Shown: positions 42,399 through 50,083 of the stretch, piece by piece
Layout: the number at the start of each line of letters is the position of its first letter
How positions within the stretch are numbered: position 1 is the stretch's first letter
Source of the DNA: an uncultured Treponema sp.
GTDB taxonomy: Bacteria; Spirochaetota; Spirochaetia; Treponematales; Treponemataceae
Assembly: GCA_946615905.1 (NCBI GenBank)
Contig: CAMOIE010000006.1
Span: 62,001-126,000, forward strand
DNA length: 64,000 nt
Direction: 5' to 3'
Made by a program: the position numbers and the translations under genes
The notes under the pieces: generated by a model
Database searches by the model: none
What the model was told of the DNA's origin: nothing
Seen by the model: the letters and a program-made list of their open reading frames with translations, nothing else

Positions 42399-43628
42399 TT
42401 ACAAAGTCAAGGCGGAAAGACGCTTGCAGGCCTCTTCGATGTCGGCGCGGTGACCGAAAGATGAGAAGCGGATAAAGCTCTCACCGGCAGGGCCGAATCC
42501 GGAGCCTGGGGTCGTGACGATATTGCACTTGTCAAGAATCAGGTCGAAGACTTCCCAGCTTTTGCGGCCGGGGAATTTCGCCCAGACGTAGGGGCCGTTT
42601 CCAGTGAAGTAGACCTCTACACCGGCCTTTTTGAATTCACCGCCGCGCAAAGTTTCGCTGATGATTCTGCCGTTCTCAAGGTAGTAGTCGACAGCCTCCT
42701 TCATGTCCTTCAAGCCCTGCTCATCCAAGGCGGCAAGTCCTCCGGCCTGGGCGATATTTGAGGCCCCGTTGAAAAGGGTTGTGTTTACGCGGTTCCAGTC
42801 CTTGTTGACAAGACTTCCGTCAGCAAATTTCAAATCATTCGGAACGACTGACCAGCCAAGGCGGACTCCGGTGAATCCAGCGGGCTTTGAGAATGAATTG
42901 ACCTCAATCGCGCAAGTGCGGGAGCCGGGAATCTCGAAAATAGTCTTGGGCAATTTCTCGTCGCGGATAAAGGCGAAATAAGCGGCATCGTAGACGATTA
43001 TGCAGCCGTGCGCATTGGCAAAATCAACGAGTTTTGTAAGCTCCTCGCGTGTTGAGGCGGCTCCGGTCGGATTGTTTGGTGAGCAGAAGTAAATCACCGT
43101 GTTGTCCTCGATTTTTGAGAGGTCGGGGAAGAAATTGTTCTCAGGAATACAGGGAAGATAAGTCACTCCCTCATAGCCTGTTCCGTCAGCCTTGGCGGAA
43201 GAAGCGGCTCCAGTGACCACAGAACCGTCAACATAAACCGGGTAAGCCGGATCCTGAACGGCGATTTTCACATGGGAGCCGAACAAGGTCTGGATACGGG
43301 CGATGTCGCATTTTGCGCCGTCTGAGACAAAAACCTCGCTCTCATCCGCCATACCTTTATAGAAGGTTTCGGCGATTTTTTTGCGGAGGTCAGAATTTCC
43401 CTGCTCGTCCCCGTAGCCGGAATAGCCGGCGGCAGTCGCAAGGCCGAGGGCATAGTCAGACATGGCTTTCGCGATATGCTTTGAGAGGGGTTCTGTCGTG
43501 TTTCCGATTCCGAGACTGATTATCCTTGCGTCCGGATGGGAGGCCGCATACTCACGGCGGCGGCGGGCAATCTCCGGGAAAAGGTACCCGGCTGTCAAAT
43601 TGGCGAATCCTGTGTTTCTTGTAATCAT
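42399..43628 (-). CDS. dapL: LL-diaminopimelate aminotransferase
   Basis: Converts tetrahydrodipicolinate directly to LL-diaminopimelate, the short lysine/peptidoglycan route used by spirochaetes, plants and chlamydiae. The 409-aa PLP protein has GYLFPEIARRRREYAASHPDARIISLGIGNTTEPL, YGDEQGNSDLR, CSPNNPTGAAST, IVYDAAYFAFI and the PLP-Lys region SFSKPAGFTGVRLGWSV. These segments distinguish DapL from ordinary aspartate aminotransferases. Its promoter is of the leaderless kind. No other lysine-pathway gene is nearby. Confidence 0.95.
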   Translation of the reverse strand: MITRNTGFANLTAGYLFPEIARRRREYAASHPDARIISLGIGNTTEPLSKHIAKAMSDYALGLATAAGYSGYGDEQGNSDLRKKIAETFYKGMADESEVFVSDGAKCDIARIQTLFGSHVKIAVQDPAYPVYVDGSVVTGAASSAKADGTGYEGVTYLPCIPENNFFPDLSKIEDNTVIYFCSPNNPTGAASTREELTKLVDFANAHGCIIVYDAAYFAFIRDEKLPKTIFEIPGSRTCAIEVNSFSKPAGFTGVRLGWSVVPNDLKFADGSLVNKDWNRVNTTLFNGASNIAQAGGLAALDEQGLKDMKEAVDYYLENGRIISETLRGGEFKKAGVEVYFTGNGPYVWAKFPGRKSWEVFDLILDKCNIVTTPGSGFGPAGESFIRFSSFGHRADIEEACKRLSALTL

Positions 43629-43634
43629 AGGCTA

Positions 43635-43664
43635 ATTTTACTGAAAACACAGGCTTGTTTTCAA
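43635..43664 (-). promoter_or_regulatory. Promoter of dapL (leaderless type)
   Basis: Minus strand: TTGAAA (43659–43664), 18 bp, TAAAAT (43635–43640), then 6 bp to the ATG at 43628. Confidence 0.7.
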
Positions 43665-43687
43665 GTGATTTTTTTAACAGGACTTAA

Positions 43688-44974
43688 TTATGGCAGCGTG
43701 ACTGTAAATTCAGCCCACTCGCCTTCCTTGCTGTCAACAGAAATCGTCCCGTGGTGATTTTTGACGATTGACTGGGCTATTGAAAGTCCGAGGCCGTAGC
43801 CGCCTGTCTGTCTTGCGCGCGAATAATCTGACCGGTAGAAGCGCAGGAAGATTTTCTCCAAATCATCACGTGAGATTCCCCGTCCGGAATTCCAAACCTT
43901 TACGACATGCCTGTCGCGGTCAAGGTAGGCCGACACACGGATTACGGCATCCTTTTCAGAATTTTTAATTGCGTTGTCCACGAGAATAGAGACGACCTGC
44001 TCAATCTGCTGACGGTCTCCGGTGCAAAGCATTCCGGTCTGGATGTCAGTCTCAAGTTTCTTGCCATCTTCAAATATCACGCTTTCAAAAGGAAGGGCTG
44101 CTGCGTTTACTGATGCCGTAAAATCAAAATCTTCGATGTGCATAATTACCCTCTCCGCGTCATCGCGGGCAAGGTAGAGTAGGTCCTTTACAAGACGGCT
44201 CATGCGGTCATTTCCATCCTTTATATAAGTCAGCCACCGGTTTTCACCGATTTCAGAGGAAAGGACATCAACATTGGCACCGATTACGGCAATCGGAGTC
44301 TTCAGCTCATGTCCTGCATCGGCGACAAAGCGTTTTTGCCTCTCAAAAGCCTCCTGAACAGGCATAACGATTTTTCCAGAAAAGAACCATGAGCATAGGA
44401 AGGCAACGGCAATGCTAATCAAAAGAATCGCACCGGAATACAAAAAAAGCCTGTGAATGACATCAAGTTCTCCATTCATGTTCAAAATGCAAACCAGGCG
44501 GGCAGCCCCCTGATACTCATGAAGATAGAACATAGACTCCCGGTAGATTCCAGTTTTATTGCCGGTCGCTAGAATTTCAGACACAAGTTTTTCAATTTCC
44601 AGCATCGAGTAATTTATCGGAAAATCTCGGATAACTTTTTGAACGACTCCGTTTTCACCTATTACGACCGAAAAATAATTTCTGAAATTTTTTGAGTCAA
44701 AATGAATTTCAAAGGGCATGGGATTTTCGGCCTCGAAGTTTGGATAGTCGCCCTTGTTCATGGGGCTTACATGATAGCCGCCTTCCTTTAGCTCCATCGG
44801 ACGAGGCAGATGTCCGTCGTTATCAGCGATAAGCTCCAAAAAATTTCTGGCCTTGACGTATTCAAAGCGGGCAAGTGAAAAATTTAAAATTATCAGAATA
44901 AATGCGAGCACGGAAAACAGGACTGCAATAATTGCAATCATAATCCGTGTTCGTAGTCGGTTGATAACGTCCAT
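43688..44974 (-). CDS. Membrane sensor histidine kinase
   Basis: Partner of the adjacent response regulator (428 aa). TM1 (~10–32), a periplasmic sensor of ~140 residues with no recognised fold, and TM2 (~178–202). The kinase core shows FVADAGHELKTPIAVIGANVDVL (phospho-His), NAIKNSEKDA (N box), VWNSGRGISRDDLEKIFLRFYR and GYGLGLSIAQSIVKNHHG (G boxes). The family resembles EnvZ/PhoR-class kinases. The signal is unknown. It starts 6 bp after the regulator's stop. Confidence 0.92.
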   Translation of the reverse strand: MDVINRLRTRIMIAIIAVLFSVLAFILIILNFSLARFEYVKARNFLELIADNDGHLPRPMELKEGGYHVSPMNKGDYPNFEAENPMPFEIHFDSKNFRNYFSVVIGENGVVQKVIRDFPINYSMLEIEKLVSEILATGNKTGIYRESMFYLHEYQGAARLVCILNMNGELDVIHRLFLYSGAILLISIAVAFLCSWFFSGKIVMPVQEAFERQKRFVADAGHELKTPIAVIGANVDVLSSEIGENRWLTYIKDGNDRMSRLVKDLLYLARDDAERVIMHIEDFDFTASVNAAALPFESVIFEDGKKLETDIQTGMLCTGDRQQIEQVVSILVDNAIKNSEKDAVIRVSAYLDRDRHVVKVWNSGRGISRDDLEKIFLRFYRSDYSRARQTGGYGLGLSIAQSIVKNHHGTISVDSKEGEWAEFTVTLP

Positions 44975-44980
44975 ACGGGG

Positions 44981-45661
44981 CTACCGGGTTTCGTCTTCCA
45001 ATGAATAGCCGATTCCACGGGCAGTACGGATTCTCACATGAACGTGAAGGTTCTCAATCTTTTTGCGGATAAATGAAATGTAGACTTCTACATTGTTGTA
45101 CTCAGCGTTTGAGTCGCCGCCCCAGATTTTTTCGATGATGCGCTCCTTGACGATAATCTGGTGGGGATTTTCAAAGAGGAGGTCGAGAATCTGGTATTCT
45201 TTTAGAGAAAGTTTTACGGCAAGACCGCTTGCTGACTGAAGCTCGCAGTTTTTCTTGCTCAACGTGAGGTCTCCAAAAGTGCGGTCGTCCTCGCGAATGT
45301 CACCCTTGCGGCGGGTAAGGGCACGGACACGTGCAAGAAGCTCGTCTGTTGAGAAGGGCTTTGTCATGTAGTCATCTGCGCCGAGGTCAAGGCCGTTAAC
45401 CTTGTCTGAGATTTCGTCCTTGGCAGTGAGAAGAAGTACCGGAACATTGTTGTGTTCTTCGCGGAGTTTTTTAAGAAGCGAAAGGCCGTCAATTCCGGGA
45501 ATCATTATGTCGAGTACGATTGCGTCGTAAATGCCAGACTGTGCATACTCGAGACCATCGGTACCGTTCAATACAGCGTCAACGCCGATACGGTTTTTCT
45601 TAAAAATTTCAACGAGAGCCTGAGAAAGGCGTTCTTCGTCTTCAACAAGTAATATTCTCAT
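44981..45661 (-). CDS. OmpR/PhoB-family response regulator
   Basis: A 226-aa regulator: receiver domain beginning MRILLVEDEERLSQAL with phospho-acceptor Asp in AIVLDIMIPGIDG and Lys in YMTKPF, then a winged-helix DNA-binding domain (SLKEYQILDLLFENPHQIIVKERI ... NNVEVYISFIRKKIENL). The ATG at 45661 is preferred over the GTG at 45676, which overlaps the -10 box. With its kinase it forms a two-gene operon. No target promoter can be named; the leaderless start suggests simple autoregulation is possible but not shown. Confidence 0.93.
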   Translation of the reverse strand: MRILLVEDEERLSQALVEIFKKNRIGVDAVLNGTDGLEYAQSGIYDAIVLDIMIPGIDGLSLLKKLREEHNNVPVLLLTAKDEISDKVNGLDLGADDYMTKPFSTDELLARVRALTRRKGDIREDDRTFGDLTLSKKNCELQSASGLAVKLSLKEYQILDLLFENPHQIIVKERIIEKIWGGDSNAEYNNVEVYISFIRKKIENLHVHVRIRTARGIGYSLEDETR

Positions 45662-45667
45662 AATACT

Positions 45668-45673
45668 ATTATA
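45668..45673 (-). promoter_or_regulatory. -10 box of the two-component operon (leaderless type)
   Basis: Consensus TATAAT on the minus strand, 6 bp before the ATG at 45661. No good -35 is visible, as is common for activator-dependent promoters. Confidence 0.55.
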
Positions 45674-45829
45674 CACCCTGTTAAGAAAAAATTCTTAAAT
45701 TTATATAGATATTACCTTAAATAACGCGGTTTTATTTAAAAAATCATCAAGAATCGGTTAAAAGTATAAAAAGGTTGGACTTTCTGAATTTTATTTTAAA
45801 AGAAGACTGGCGGGAATTTGAAAATGAAT

Positions 45830-45950
45830 TGCGCAAGGGCTGGAGCCATGCCGGAGGCAGCCACCGCAGCTTGAGCAGAGCGAAAGCGAGGAGGCCGCGC
45901 GTTAGCAAGTGGCGGAAGGCCGTGGGGCAAAAAAAGTTTGCGCCCGAAAA
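45830..45950. repeat. GC-rich intergenic element upstream of leuA
   Basis: The 332-bp gap between the response regulator and the leu leader holds this GC-rich block. It includes GGCAGCCACC (45856–45865, also at 8100–8109) and a GGGGCAAA/TTTGCGCCC hairpin near 45924–45945. Short reading frames here lack ribosome sites and family resemblance. The flanking DNA is AT-rich, so the block looks inserted. Confidence 0.45.
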
Positions 45951-45958
45951 AAAATGAC

Positions 45959-45987
45959 TTGACTTTAATTATACTTCAGTTTATGTT
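45959..45987 (+). promoter_or_regulatory. Promoter of the leu leader and leuA (leaderless type)
   Basis: TTGACT (45959–45964), 17 bp, TATGTT (45982–45987). The leader-peptide ATG at 45994 lies 6 bp downstream, at the expected transcription start. Confidence 0.7.
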
Positions 45988-45993
45988 GTATTT

Positions 45994-46047
45994 ATGAAGT
46001 TTTTATCACTACTAGCACTAACCTTCTCCTCAAGAGCCGAAGCTTAA
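45994..46047 (+). CDS. leuL: Leucine leader peptide of the leuA attenuator
   Basis: Seventeen-codon frame encoding MKFLSLLALTFSSRAEA. Four of 17 codons are leucine (TTA, CTA, CTA, CTA), within seven residues, and CTA/TTA are choices seldom used in the neighbouring genes. There is no Shine–Dalgarno; the ATG is at the predicted transcription start. It is followed by an imperfect hairpin and a perfect intrinsic terminator before leuA. This is the layout of ribosome-mediated attenuation: stalling at scarce Leu-tRNA would prevent terminator formation. Too short for automatic gene callers. Confidence 0.75.
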   Translation: MKFLSLLALTFSSRAEA

Positions 46048-46055
46048 GGTAAGTG
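46016..46055 (+). promoter_or_regulatory. Leader hairpin overlapping the last Leu codon
   Basis: CACTAACCTT (46016–46025) pairs with AAGGTAAGTG (46046–46055), nine of ten positions, enclosing the leader stop codon. This is the expected 1:2 hairpin of an attenuator. I could not assign a certain antiterminator fold. Confidence 0.5.
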
Positions 46056-46086
46056 GTGTAAAAATTCTTTTAAAGAGTACACAATG

Positions 46087-46120
46087 AGACCTGTTGCTTT
46101 GGCGGCGGGTCTTTTTTTTT
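46087..46120 (+). terminator. leuA attenuator terminator
   Basis: AGACCTGTTGC (46087–46097), loop TTTG, GCGGCGGGTCT (46102–46112): eleven contiguous pairs counting G·U, directly followed by a run of nine T (46112–46120). It lies 22 bp upstream of the leuA ATG with no gene in between except the leader peptide. Confidence 0.88.
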
Positions 46121-46141
46121 ATTTAAAAGGAGCGAAAATTT

Positions 46142-47827
46142 ATGAAAGCACACATGGACGCAAGCAAGTACAAGCCGATTGCAGACATCCCCCTGACAAA
46201 CCGCAAGTGGCCGGCCGCGAAAATCACGAAAGCCCCGGTCTGGTGTTCGGTCGACCTCCGCGATGGAAATCAGGCCTTAATCGACCCGATGGGAATCGAG
46301 ACAAAGCTGGCATTTTTTGACCTCCTTGTGAAAATCGGTTTTAAAGAGCTTGAAATCGGTTTTCCGTCAGCATCCGACACCGAGTATGAGTTCTGCCGCC
46401 GCTTGATTGAAGAAAATAGGATTCCTGAGGACGTTACGATTCAGGTTCTCTGCCAGGCCCGCGAAAAGCTGGTCAAAAAGACAATGGAGGCAATCAAGGG
46501 GGCGCCCGGAGTAATCTTCCATATATACAACTCGACTTCTCCGGCACAGAGAAAATACACTTTCGGAAAATCCAAGGAAGAAATCATAAAAATCGCGGTT
46601 GACGGCGTGAAATGCATCCAGGACTGCATGAAGGACTTGAGCGAGGACGAGAGAAAGAAAATCCGCCTTGAGTATTCGCCAGAGAGCTTTTCAATGACCG
46701 AGATTGACTATGCGGTTGAGATTTGCGAGGCGGTGAAAAACCAGTGGGGCTGCTCGCCCGACAATAAAATTATCCTGAACCTGCCGACAACGGTTGAATG
46801 CGCGACTCCAAACGTCTACGCTGACCAGATTGAGTATTTCGCAAGCCATATAACAAACCGGGACTCCGTGATTATCTCGACCCACTGCCACAATGACCGG
46901 GGAACGGGAGTCGCCTCCTGCGAGCTTGGTCTTATGGCCGGGGCTGACAGGGTTGAGGGCTGTCTTTTCGGAAACGGTGAGCGAACTGGAAACCTCGACA
47001 TCGTTACCGTCGCATTGAACATGTTCAGCCAGGGAGTTGACCCGGAGCTTGACTTCCACAACCTGCCTGACCTTGCGGACGCATATATGGAATTCACCAA
47101 GATGGAGATTTTCCCCCGCACCCCTTACGCGGGAGGACTGGCCTACACTGCCCTCTCAGGCGGACACCAGGACGCAATCGCCAAGGGATTTGCCGCCCGC
47201 TCCAAAATGGACAAAAACGCAGTCTGGGACGTTCCATACCTGCTGATTGACCCCCACGACATAGGCCGCAAATACGAGGGAATCATCAGAATCAACTCAC
47301 AGTCAGGAAAAGGCGGAGCTTCATTTATCCTTGAGCACAACTACGGTTACGCGATTCCGAAGACCATGCAGCCTGCCATCGGGGATTTGGTCAAGGCAGC
47401 CTCAGACAAGGCCCAGCGAGAGCTTAAAACCGATGAGATTTTGGACCTGTTCAAATCTCAGTGGCTGGGCAAAAAATCACCGCTTGCAATCATCGATTTG
47501 GCGGAGACCCACTTGGAGGGAGGCTCCAAACCCAACGAGAACGTCGCCTGCCGCGGCGTAATCAGCTGGAACGGGGAGAAGATTTCTATCGGAGGAAAGG
47601 GAAACGGTCCTTTGGATTCATTCTGCTCAGCCTTAAAGGCGACTCCGGCTCCCAAATTCTCAATCACAGCCTTCCACGAGCATTCCGTCGGTCAGGGAAA
47701 CGACACGTCTGCCGTGGCATACGTCCAGATTGAAAAAGATGGCGGAGAGATGGTCTGGGGTGTAGGCCAGTCATCGAACGTTGGCAGGGCAGGTATTGAC
47801 GCGGTTGTCTCCGCGCTGAACCAGTAA
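46142..47827 (+). CDS. leuA: 2-isopropylmalate synthase
   Basis: First step of leucine synthesis: 2-ketoisovalerate plus acetyl-CoA. The 561-aa protein is the long (type 2) form known from actinobacteria and E. coli-distant lineages: it begins SKYKPIADIPLTNRKWPAAKITKAPVW, then SVDLRDGNQALIDPM, IEIGFPSASDTEYEF-like and ISTHCHNDRGTGVASCELGL (HxH metal ligands), NGERTGNLDIVT, and ends in the regulatory domain. AAGGAG precedes the ATG by about nine bases. Expression is predicted to be set by the leucine attenuator upstream. Confidence 0.96.
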   Translation: MKAHMDASKYKPIADIPLTNRKWPAAKITKAPVWCSVDLRDGNQALIDPMGIETKLAFFDLLVKIGFKELEIGFPSASDTEYEFCRRLIEENRIPEDVTIQVLCQAREKLVKKTMEAIKGAPGVIFHIYNSTSPAQRKYTFGKSKEEIIKIAVDGVKCIQDCMKDLSEDERKKIRLEYSPESFSMTEIDYAVEICEAVKNQWGCSPDNKIILNLPTTVECATPNVYADQIEYFASHITNRDSVIISTHCHNDRGTGVASCELGLMAGADRVEGCLFGNGERTGNLDIVTVALNMFSQGVDPELDFHNLPDLADAYMEFTKMEIFPRTPYAGGLAYTALSGGHQDAIAKGFAARSKMDKNAVWDVPYLLIDPHDIGRKYEGIIRINSQSGKGGASFILEHNYGYAIPKTMQPAIGDLVKAASDKAQRELKTDEILDLFKSQWLGKKSPLAIIDLAETHLEGGSKPNENVACRGVISWNGEKISIGGKGNGPLDSFCSALKATPAPKFSITAFHEHSVGQGNDTSAVAYVQIEKDGGEMVWGVGQSSNVGRAGIDAVVSALNQ

Positions 47828-47840
47828 GTCTATTTAAGAT

Positions 47841-47884
47841 AAAAAAAACGGTGGTTTCGACAAGCTCAACCACCGTTTTTTTTT
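47841..47884. terminator. Bidirectional terminator between leuA and the SPOR protein, with repeat in the loop
   Basis: AAAACGGTGGTT (47845–47856) pairs with AACCACCGTTTT (47868–47879), with A/T-runs on either side. The loop contains TCGACAAGCTC, a block that also occurs at 35658 and 62384. Confidence 0.9.
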
Positions 47885-47894
47885 GTTTTTGCTT

Positions 47895-49442
47895 TTATTT
47901 TATTTTTCTTGTGAAGGCATCTTTGAATCCGAACGCTTTGAAACGCTCAAGGACTGTTCCGTACTCGTCTCCTGAAAGGGGGCCGACCATAACCTGCTTT
48001 GCGGAGCCGGACTTGTTTGGAACGACTGCCATCGGATATTTTTCCGCATAGCGGCTTAAAACCTGGGAGATATTCTCATCGTCCTTAAGGCTTGCAATCT
48101 GCACATAATAGGAGGATCTTTTAAGGTCATCGAGAGAGGCGACCGTAAAATCCTCGACCTTGAAAGAGCCGCTTGAAGGCAGGGCGACGATTTCCTTTGC
48201 TGGGGCTGCCGTTGTTACGACAGGAGCTTCCACGACAGTTTTTGCGGCGACAACCTCTTCCTCAACTACGGGAGAGTCTTCCGCAGGAGGATTTGGCTGG
48301 GCGGGTATCAAAGAAATAGCCTGATAGCCATCTGATGAAGCTGGCTCCTCTTCTGCAATGGCAGGAGTTTCCTCAACAAAGGCCTCGTGTTCCTCCGTCA
48401 CCTCAGCGGGAATTTCTGCGACAAAGGAGTCAGACTCAGCTTCTGCCGGAGTTTTTGCAAGGGGGACCAAGTTTTCCGTAGATGGAATCTCTACAATTTT
48501 TTCCTCAGAAGATTCCTCTGCAAACGGGGCTTGGGTAACTTCGATTTCAGACTCCTCAGCGGCGGGGAATTCCTCAGCGGAACTTTCAGCAATTGCAGGA
48601 CTTTCTTCTACCAAAGGCTCGGCAGGCCCTGGAGCTTCGATGGCAACTTCTTCGCCTGGCTGGGGAATTTCAACGATTTTTTCGAGGACTGGCTCTTCTT
48701 CCAGACTTTCATCAATGGGAGCCTTTGCAAGAGCCTCTGTATTTTCCTCAGCGGGAATATTCATAAGGGCTTGCTCTACCTCTGGTTCTTTTTTATCATT
48801 TTCGGTTGAGACAACTGATGATGCGACAGCGAGTCCAACAGGTTCAGGCTCTGTTTCCGCAGCGGCAAGCGCCCCCTCATCAATTGAAAAATCTTCCGCC
48901 GGATTTTGACTAGGTGCGTCAATGGCAACCTCTTCAGCAGGATTTTCCGCAAGAGCGGCTCTTTCTTCTACAGGAGCTTCCTCGGCAGGGCTTTCCACTG
49001 GGGCAGGCTCAGCTTTTGCTAATGAAGACTCTGAAGGAATGGCGGAAATATCAGAAATCTCGTCCTGTTCCCCGCCCTCAGCGACAATCGCAGTTCCAGA
49101 AACTGACTCGTCAAGAGAACCTGTACGCTTTGTGATTTTTACCTGGGCATTTGTGTCTTTTGTGATGTCAAGCTGGTCAGCGGCTTCAGGCGAAAGGAGA
49201 ATTGCAACACCTTCGCTTGCATCAATGGAGCCAAGAACTAAAACAGAAACTGTCGTACCTGTCGCAGGATTAGTAACAGCAACTGAATCACCTGGCAAAT
49301 ATCCAACAGTTCTGGCAAAAAGCCCCTTGGGCATATCACCCGTTTCGGCAACCAAGGCTCTTCCGTCCAGAGAAGGACGTGCAGCTGCAAAGACTGTGGC
49401 AGCTGTCACAAGAGTCGCAAAAAAAACGAAAAATTTCTTCAT
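47895..49442 (-). CDS. Exported protein with RlpA-like N-terminal and SPOR C-terminal domains
   Basis: A 515-aa periplasmic protein. A signal peptide (MKKFFVFFATLVTAATVFAAARP) leads into a ~95-residue region resembling the double-psi barrel of RlpA (VGYLPGDSVAVTNPATGTTVSVLVLG ... LSPEAADQLDI), but the DRGPF catalytic segment of RlpA is not seen. The middle ~300 residues are a low-complexity Glu/Ala/Pro/Ser linker. The last ~75 residues form a SPOR domain (SYYVQIASLKDDENISQVL ... QVMVGPLS) that binds denuded peptidoglycan at division sites. I use the ATG at 49442, five bases after GGGGG. A structural septal role is more likely than enzyme activity. Confidence 0.8.
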   Translation of the reverse strand: MKKFFVFFATLVTAATVFAAARPSLDGRALVAETGDMPKGLFARTVGYLPGDSVAVTNPATGTTVSVLVLGSIDASEGVAILLSPEAADQLDITKDTNAQVKITKRTGSLDESVSGTAIVAEGGEQDEISDISAIPSESSLAKAEPAPVESPAEEAPVEERAALAENPAEEVAIDAPSQNPAEDFSIDEGALAAAETEPEPVGLAVASSVVSTENDKKEPEVEQALMNIPAEENTEALAKAPIDESLEEEPVLEKIVEIPQPGEEVAIEAPGPAEPLVEESPAIAESSAEEFPAAEESEIEVTQAPFAEESSEEKIVEIPSTENLVPLAKTPAEAESDSFVAEIPAEVTEEHEAFVEETPAIAEEEPASSDGYQAISLIPAQPNPPAEDSPVVEEEVVAAKTVVEAPVVTTAAPAKEIVALPSSGSFKVEDFTVASLDDLKRSSYYVQIASLKDDENISQVLSRYAEKYPMAVVPNKSGSAKQVMVGPLSGDEYGTVLERFKAFGFKDAFTRKIK

Positions 49443-49463
49443 ATATTCCCCCAACCGCATATT

Positions 49464-49979
49464 TTACTTTTGTTTTTTTAATCCGGCATTCAACTGACTG
49501 GCAACAAGACTTGCGAATTCAGAAATGCCACTCTCGTTATTGTTATTTTGGTCAACCTTTGGCGGTTTTCCGGAACCGGAAGAAATCTCCTTCCCAGAAG
49601 CCACCGAATAGTTAGTCCAAGACACCTTTTTGATATTTGAAAGAAGCAAGGCCTCAGGGTTCGTAAGGTCTTCCGCTTCGTTAAAATCAACTTGGACCCG
49701 GCAAAGGATGTCCATTCCCCCGTCAGAATTTTCCTGCAAGGACCGGTGCAACTCATCGGCGTCTTTTTTATCTGAAGAGCTGATGTAAACCGGAGAATTT
49801 GTGACTATATGACCGTTTTCAAAAAAGAAATCGATTATTGACTGCTCAAAAAGATAAGAGGCCGCGCAGACTTTTTCTGGCTGAGCCGGATTATTTTGGA
49901 TTATCTGGATTGCGATAGAGCCTGCGAAGACCCCGTGGATGGCAAAAAAAGAAGCCAAAAGGCAGATGATTTTTTTCAT
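49464..49979 (-). CDS. Small exported protein of unknown function
   Basis: A 171-aa protein with a clear signal peptide (MKKIICLLASFFAIHGVFAGS). The mature part contains ASYLFEQSIIDFFFENGHIVTNSPVY, which recalls nucleotide- or lipoprotein-like periplasmic folds only vaguely, and a Ser/Gly/Asn-rich stretch (SSGSGKPPK ... NNNNES) before the C-terminus. No family is recognised. It lies 21 bp upstream of the SPOR protein gene and is probably co-transcribed with it, so an envelope role is plausible. Confidence 0.7.
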   Translation of the reverse strand: MKKIICLLASFFAIHGVFAGSIAIQIIQNNPAQPEKVCAASYLFEQSIIDFFFENGHIVTNSPVYISSSDKKDADELHRSLQENSDGGMDILCRVQVDFNEAEDLTNPEALLLSNIKKVSWTNYSVASGKEISSGSGKPPKVDQNNNNESGISEFASLVASQLNAGLKKQK

Positions 49980-50083
49980 TATCCCGCTCCCGAAAAAAAT
50001 TAGGAAAACCGAATTTTACGGTCTCTCTTTTTATTTATCGGATTTTGAGCGGAATAATTTAGAAATTTAATGCTGTCAAAAAA

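Noticed and set aside
45775-45957. 60-codon open frame upstream of leuA
   Set aside because: It starts with TTG, has no ribosome site, runs through the GC-rich repeat and resembles no protein.
48358-48909. 183-codon Ser/Ala-rich open frame opposite the SPOR protein gene
   Set aside because: It mirrors the Glu/Ala/Pro-rich linker on the other strand and has no ribosome site or promoter.
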